Source: Streptomyces asiaticus (GTDB lineage Bacteria > Actinomycetota > Actinomycetes > Streptomycetales > Streptomycetaceae). Taken from it: DNA of 64,000 bases. Both the position numbers and the translations under genes were made by a program. Under the pieces are notes generated by a model. It saw nothing but the letters and a program-made list of their open reading frames with translations. It was not told where the DNA came from and did not search any database. The stretch lies in assembly GCF_018138715.1 (NCBI RefSeq), contig NZ_JAGSHX010000006.1:6200001-6264000 (forward strand). The letters are read 5' to 3'. This document shows, in pieces, positions 61,797 through 64,000 of this stretch. Every line of letters starts with the position of its first letter. Within the stretch, counting starts at the first letter, position 1.

Positions 61797-63163
61797 AGTT
61801 GACCGTCCTCGGCGGCGGCGGGTTCCGCGTGCCCTACGTCTACCAGGCCCTGCTGCACGATCAGGGCTCCCCCCGTATCGACGATGTGTGGCTGTACGAC
61901 ACCGACCCGGCCCGGCTCAAGGCCATGGCCGAAGTGCTCGCCCAGTTCGCCGACGGCCATGCCGACGCGCCCAGGGTGACGGTCAGCACGTCGCTCGACG
62001 ACGCCCTGGAGGGCAGCGACTTCGTGTTCGCCGCCATCCGTGTGGGCGGGCTGACGGGGCGGATGTGCGACGAGCGGGTCGCCCTCGACCTCGACGTCCT
62101 CGGCCAGGAGACCACCGGCCCGGGTGGTCTGGCCTATGGGCTGCGCACCATCCCCGTCATGCTCGACATCGCGCACCGGGTGCGGCGGCTGGCCCCGCAC
62201 GCCTACGTCATCAACTTCACCAACCCGGCCGGCATGATCACCGAAGCGATGCAGAGCGTCCTCGGCGACCGCGTCCTCGGCATCTGCGACACGCCGTCAG
62301 GTCTGGGCCGCCGCATCGCCACGACCCTGGGCCTCGACCCGTCCCGGGCCCAGTTCGACTACGTCGGTCTCAACCACCTCGGCTGGATGCGCCGCGTGCT
62401 GCACGACGGCGAGGACATCCTGCCCCGGCTGCTCGCCGACGAGCGGCGCCTCGGCGACCTGGAGGAGGGCGTGGTCTTCGGGCGCGAGTGGCTGCGCGAC
62501 CTCGGCGTGATCCCCAACGAGTATCTGTACTACTACTACTTCAACCGGGAGGCCGTACGGTCCATCCTCGACGCTCCGCAGACCCGCGGTGAGTTCCTCG
62601 CCCGCCAGCAGCGGGAGTTCTACCAGCGGGTGACGGAGGCCGCCGGGGGCGCGGCCGTGTCGCTGTGGCGGAAGACCATCGCCGACCGCAGCGCCAACTA
62701 CATGGCCGAGGCCAAGGGCGCCGTCCAGGGAGAGGCCCAACCGGACGAGGACTTCCGGCCGGACCCCGCGCACCAGGGGTACGCCGGGGTCGCCCTCTCG
62801 GTGATGGCCGCGATCAGCCGCAATGAGCGCGCCACGATGATCCTCAACGTGCGCAACGGAACCACCGTCTCCGGGCTCCCCCGCGACGCCGTCGTCGAGG
62901 TGCCCGTGACGGTCGATGCCAACGGCGTCCACCCGCTCACCATCACCCAGCCCGATCTCCATCAGACCGGTCTGATGCAGCAGGTCAAGGCGGTCGAGCG
63001 GCTCACCATCAGCGCCGCTGTCACCGGCTCCCGGACCGATGCCGCCAAGGCGTTCTCCCTGCACCCGCTGGTCGACTCGGTGACCGTCGGCCGCAAGCTG
63101 CTCGACGGCTACATCGACCGCATCCCCGAAGTGGCCGAGGTCTTCGGCGGCAAGACGTCCTAG
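61793..63163 (+). CDS. Family 4 glycoside hydrolase (6-phospho-beta-glucosidase type)
   Basis: A 456-residue NAD- and metal-dependent glycosidase. The Rossmann start KLTVLGGGGFRVPYVYQALL, NFTNPAGMITEAM, the Cys ligand in GICDTPSGLGRR and the His in YVGLNHLGWMRR are as in GH4 enzymes. GH4 uses an oxidation-elimination mechanism. 6-phospho-beta-glucosides are the usual substrates, but no PTS is in this cluster, so the true substrate is open. It is translationally coupled to the DeoR gene. Confidence 0.92.
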   Translation: MKLTVLGGGGFRVPYVYQALLHDQGSPRIDDVWLYDTDPARLKAMAEVLAQFADGHADAPRVTVSTSLDDALEGSDFVFAAIRVGGLTGRMCDERVALDLDVLGQETTGPGGLAYGLRTIPVMLDIAHRVRRLAPHAYVINFTNPAGMITEAMQSVLGDRVLGICDTPSGLGRRIATTLGLDPSRAQFDYVGLNHLGWMRRVLHDGEDILPRLLADERRLGDLEEGVVFGREWLRDLGVIPNEYLYYYYFNREAVRSILDAPQTRGEFLARQQREFYQRVTEAAGGAAVSLWRKTIADRSANYMAEAKGAVQGEAQPDEDFRPDPAHQGYAGVALSVMAAISRNERATMILNVRNGTTVSGLPRDAVVEVPVTVDANGVHPLTITQPDLHQTGLMQQVKAVERLTISAAVTGSRTDAAKAFSLHPLVDSVTVGRKLLDGYIDRIPEVAEVFGGKTS

Positions 63164-63180
63164 CGGCGATGAGCGGCGAC

Positions 63181-63213
63181 AAGGCCCGGCGGCCCCCTTG
63201 GCCGCCGGGCCTT
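63181..63213. terminator. Bidirectional hairpin terminator
   Basis: AAGGCCCGGCGGCC and GGCCGCCGGGCCTT form a perfect 14-bp stem with a 5-nt loop between convergent GH4 and PL7 genes. Confidence 0.9.
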
Positions 63214-63219
63214 GCGGGC

Positions 63220-64000
63220 TCAGCCGTGGGAGACGGTCAGCCCGTAGAAGCCGACGCGTGCTCCGTTCGTCGTGCTGTCGGAGGACGACTGGTTGTAGGA
63301 GCCCGCCTTGAAGTACTGCTTGTACGGGAAGAAGGACGACGGGATGTCGTAGTGCGTCGTGCTGCCGTTGACCGTCAGGTCGATGGTGTCGCCGCCGGAG
63401 ACGCCGATCGTGTAGTTCCAGGTCTTGCCGACCGACACATGGGCCACGTTGTGCAGGGTCTGGCCGCCGTCGGGGGAGTTCTCGGTGCCGAGGACGATGT
63501 CGCCGTTGGCGCGGTAGTACAGCTCCACCAGCGGCTTCGTGGAGGAGCCGCCCGAGCCGAGGTGGATCTGGCCGACGCAGACGTTCTTCGTCACCGACAC
63601 CACGCGCAGCGTCGCCTGAAGCTTGTGCGAGCCGCCGAGCGACCAGTCCGCGGCGCCGCCGTTGCGGTTCATCTCGCGCAGTTCGGAGCGGGCGTAGTGG
63701 GAGTTCGGGGTGGTGACGCCCTTTTCGGGCGCCCAGAACGTCATCGCCCCGTCGCGCTTGTCGGTGGCGAAGTAGTCGTCCTGGAATCCGCTCGCCCCCT
63801 GGAGCCTGGACGAGGGGATGGTCGTCGGCTTGCCCGGGGAGCCGACCGGCTCCTGGAGTTGCCACACCGAGAGGTCGAAGTTGCCGCCCGGCGCCTTCGA
63901 CGGGTCGGCGAAGGTGGCTGTGGGGGAGGTGGCCGTGGGGGAGGCGCCGGCGGGGCCCGCGAGGGCCAGGCCACCGATGACGGTGGTCACGGCCGCCAGC
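63220..64000 (-). CDS. Alginate lyase-like polysaccharide lyase family 7, 5' end beyond window
   Basis: About 260 residues are visible, including the end of a signal peptide (GGLALAGPAGASPTA). Catalytic-site motifs of PL7 are visible: YARSELREM (RSEL), VCVGQIHLGSG (QIH) and YFKAGSYNQ. PL7 enzymes cleave alginate or related uronates by beta-elimination outside the cell. The true start is beyond 64000. The gene is not obviously co-transcribed with the sugar cluster but converges with it. Confidence 0.9.
   Translation of the reverse strand, partial: LAAVTTVIGGLALAGPAGASPTATSPTATFADPSKAPGGNFDLSVWQLQEPVGSPGKPTTIPSSRLQGASGFQDDYFATDKRDGAMTFWAPEKGVTTPNSHYARSELREMNRNGGAADWSLGGSHKLQATLRVVSVTKNVCVGQIHLGSGGSSTKPLVELYYRANGDIVLGTENSPDGGQTLHNVAHVSVGKTWNYTIGVSGGDTIDLTVNGSTTHYDIPSSFFPYKQYFKAGSYNQSSSDSTTNGARVGFYGLTVSHG

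Overview
The window is high-GC actinobacterial DNA and almost certainly Streptomyces. The support is a dgt - ferredoxin-reductase-like - dnaG - hrdA-type sigma factor run beside a nasA-type nitrate reductase, a conservon (cvnABCD) with a CYP157/CYP154-like P450 pair, GTG starts and ATGA/GTGA overlaps, and typical Streptomyces intergenic hairpin repeats. No rRNA or CRISPR array is visible.

Layout. 1-6320 (minus): start of a NirB-like flavoprotein, then conservon cvnABCD with two P450s. 6433-8546 (minus): an OmpR/histidine-kinase pair whose upstream region carries a large perfect palindrome and faces a secreted Lys/Pro/Gly-rich protein gene. 9526-17731: maltokinase-cap-like protein, secreted beta-helix/FN3 protein, TIGR04222-like protein, cupin, CutA, SanA/YdcF-like protein, a DUF6247-like gene with a truncated partner, and an adenine-deaminase-type enzyme. 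17753-27899: nitrate assimilation (nasA, a CbiX-like chelatase) and the dgt/dnaG/sigma core block. 28132-30617: FGGY kinase, YtxH-like protein, two tRNA-Asn genes and one CAT-anticodon tRNA.

The CAT tRNA is the attachment site of a composite genomic island (about 30573-54066). The last 46 bases of the tRNA region recur at 36750-36795 and 54022-54066, so two related elements appear to sit in tandem. Element A (about 6.2 kb) carries a HigBA-like toxin-antitoxin pair and a two-gene conflict/defence module: a Trypco1-like small protein translationally coupled to a 1357-residue protein combining a trypsin-like protease with an intact triad, a STAND/NACHT-like NTPase, and 14 WD40-like repeats. This is the most interesting system in the window. 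Element B (about 17.3 kb) is a mosaic of intact and broken genes: truncated integrase, a mobile-element protein remnant, an unusually low-GC Tat-type amidohydrolase, transposase pieces, a kinase fragment fused in frame to a transposase tail, a flavin monooxygenase, an AfsR/SARP-like regulator, a two-component system and an MMPL transporter. An 87-bp repeat that includes the MMPL promoter and start occurs twice.

From 54195 the sequence looks chromosomal again: MarR regulator with a palindromic operator, a lipoprotein, a tyrosine-phosphatase-like protein, and a sugar-utilisation cluster (ABC importer, PfkB-type kinase, DeoR regulator, GH4 glycosidase). The window ends inside a PL7 alginate-lyase-like gene.

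A genome-wide oddity is the repeated presence of short in-frame tandem repeats (15, 18 or 21 bp units) inside otherwise conserved genes.
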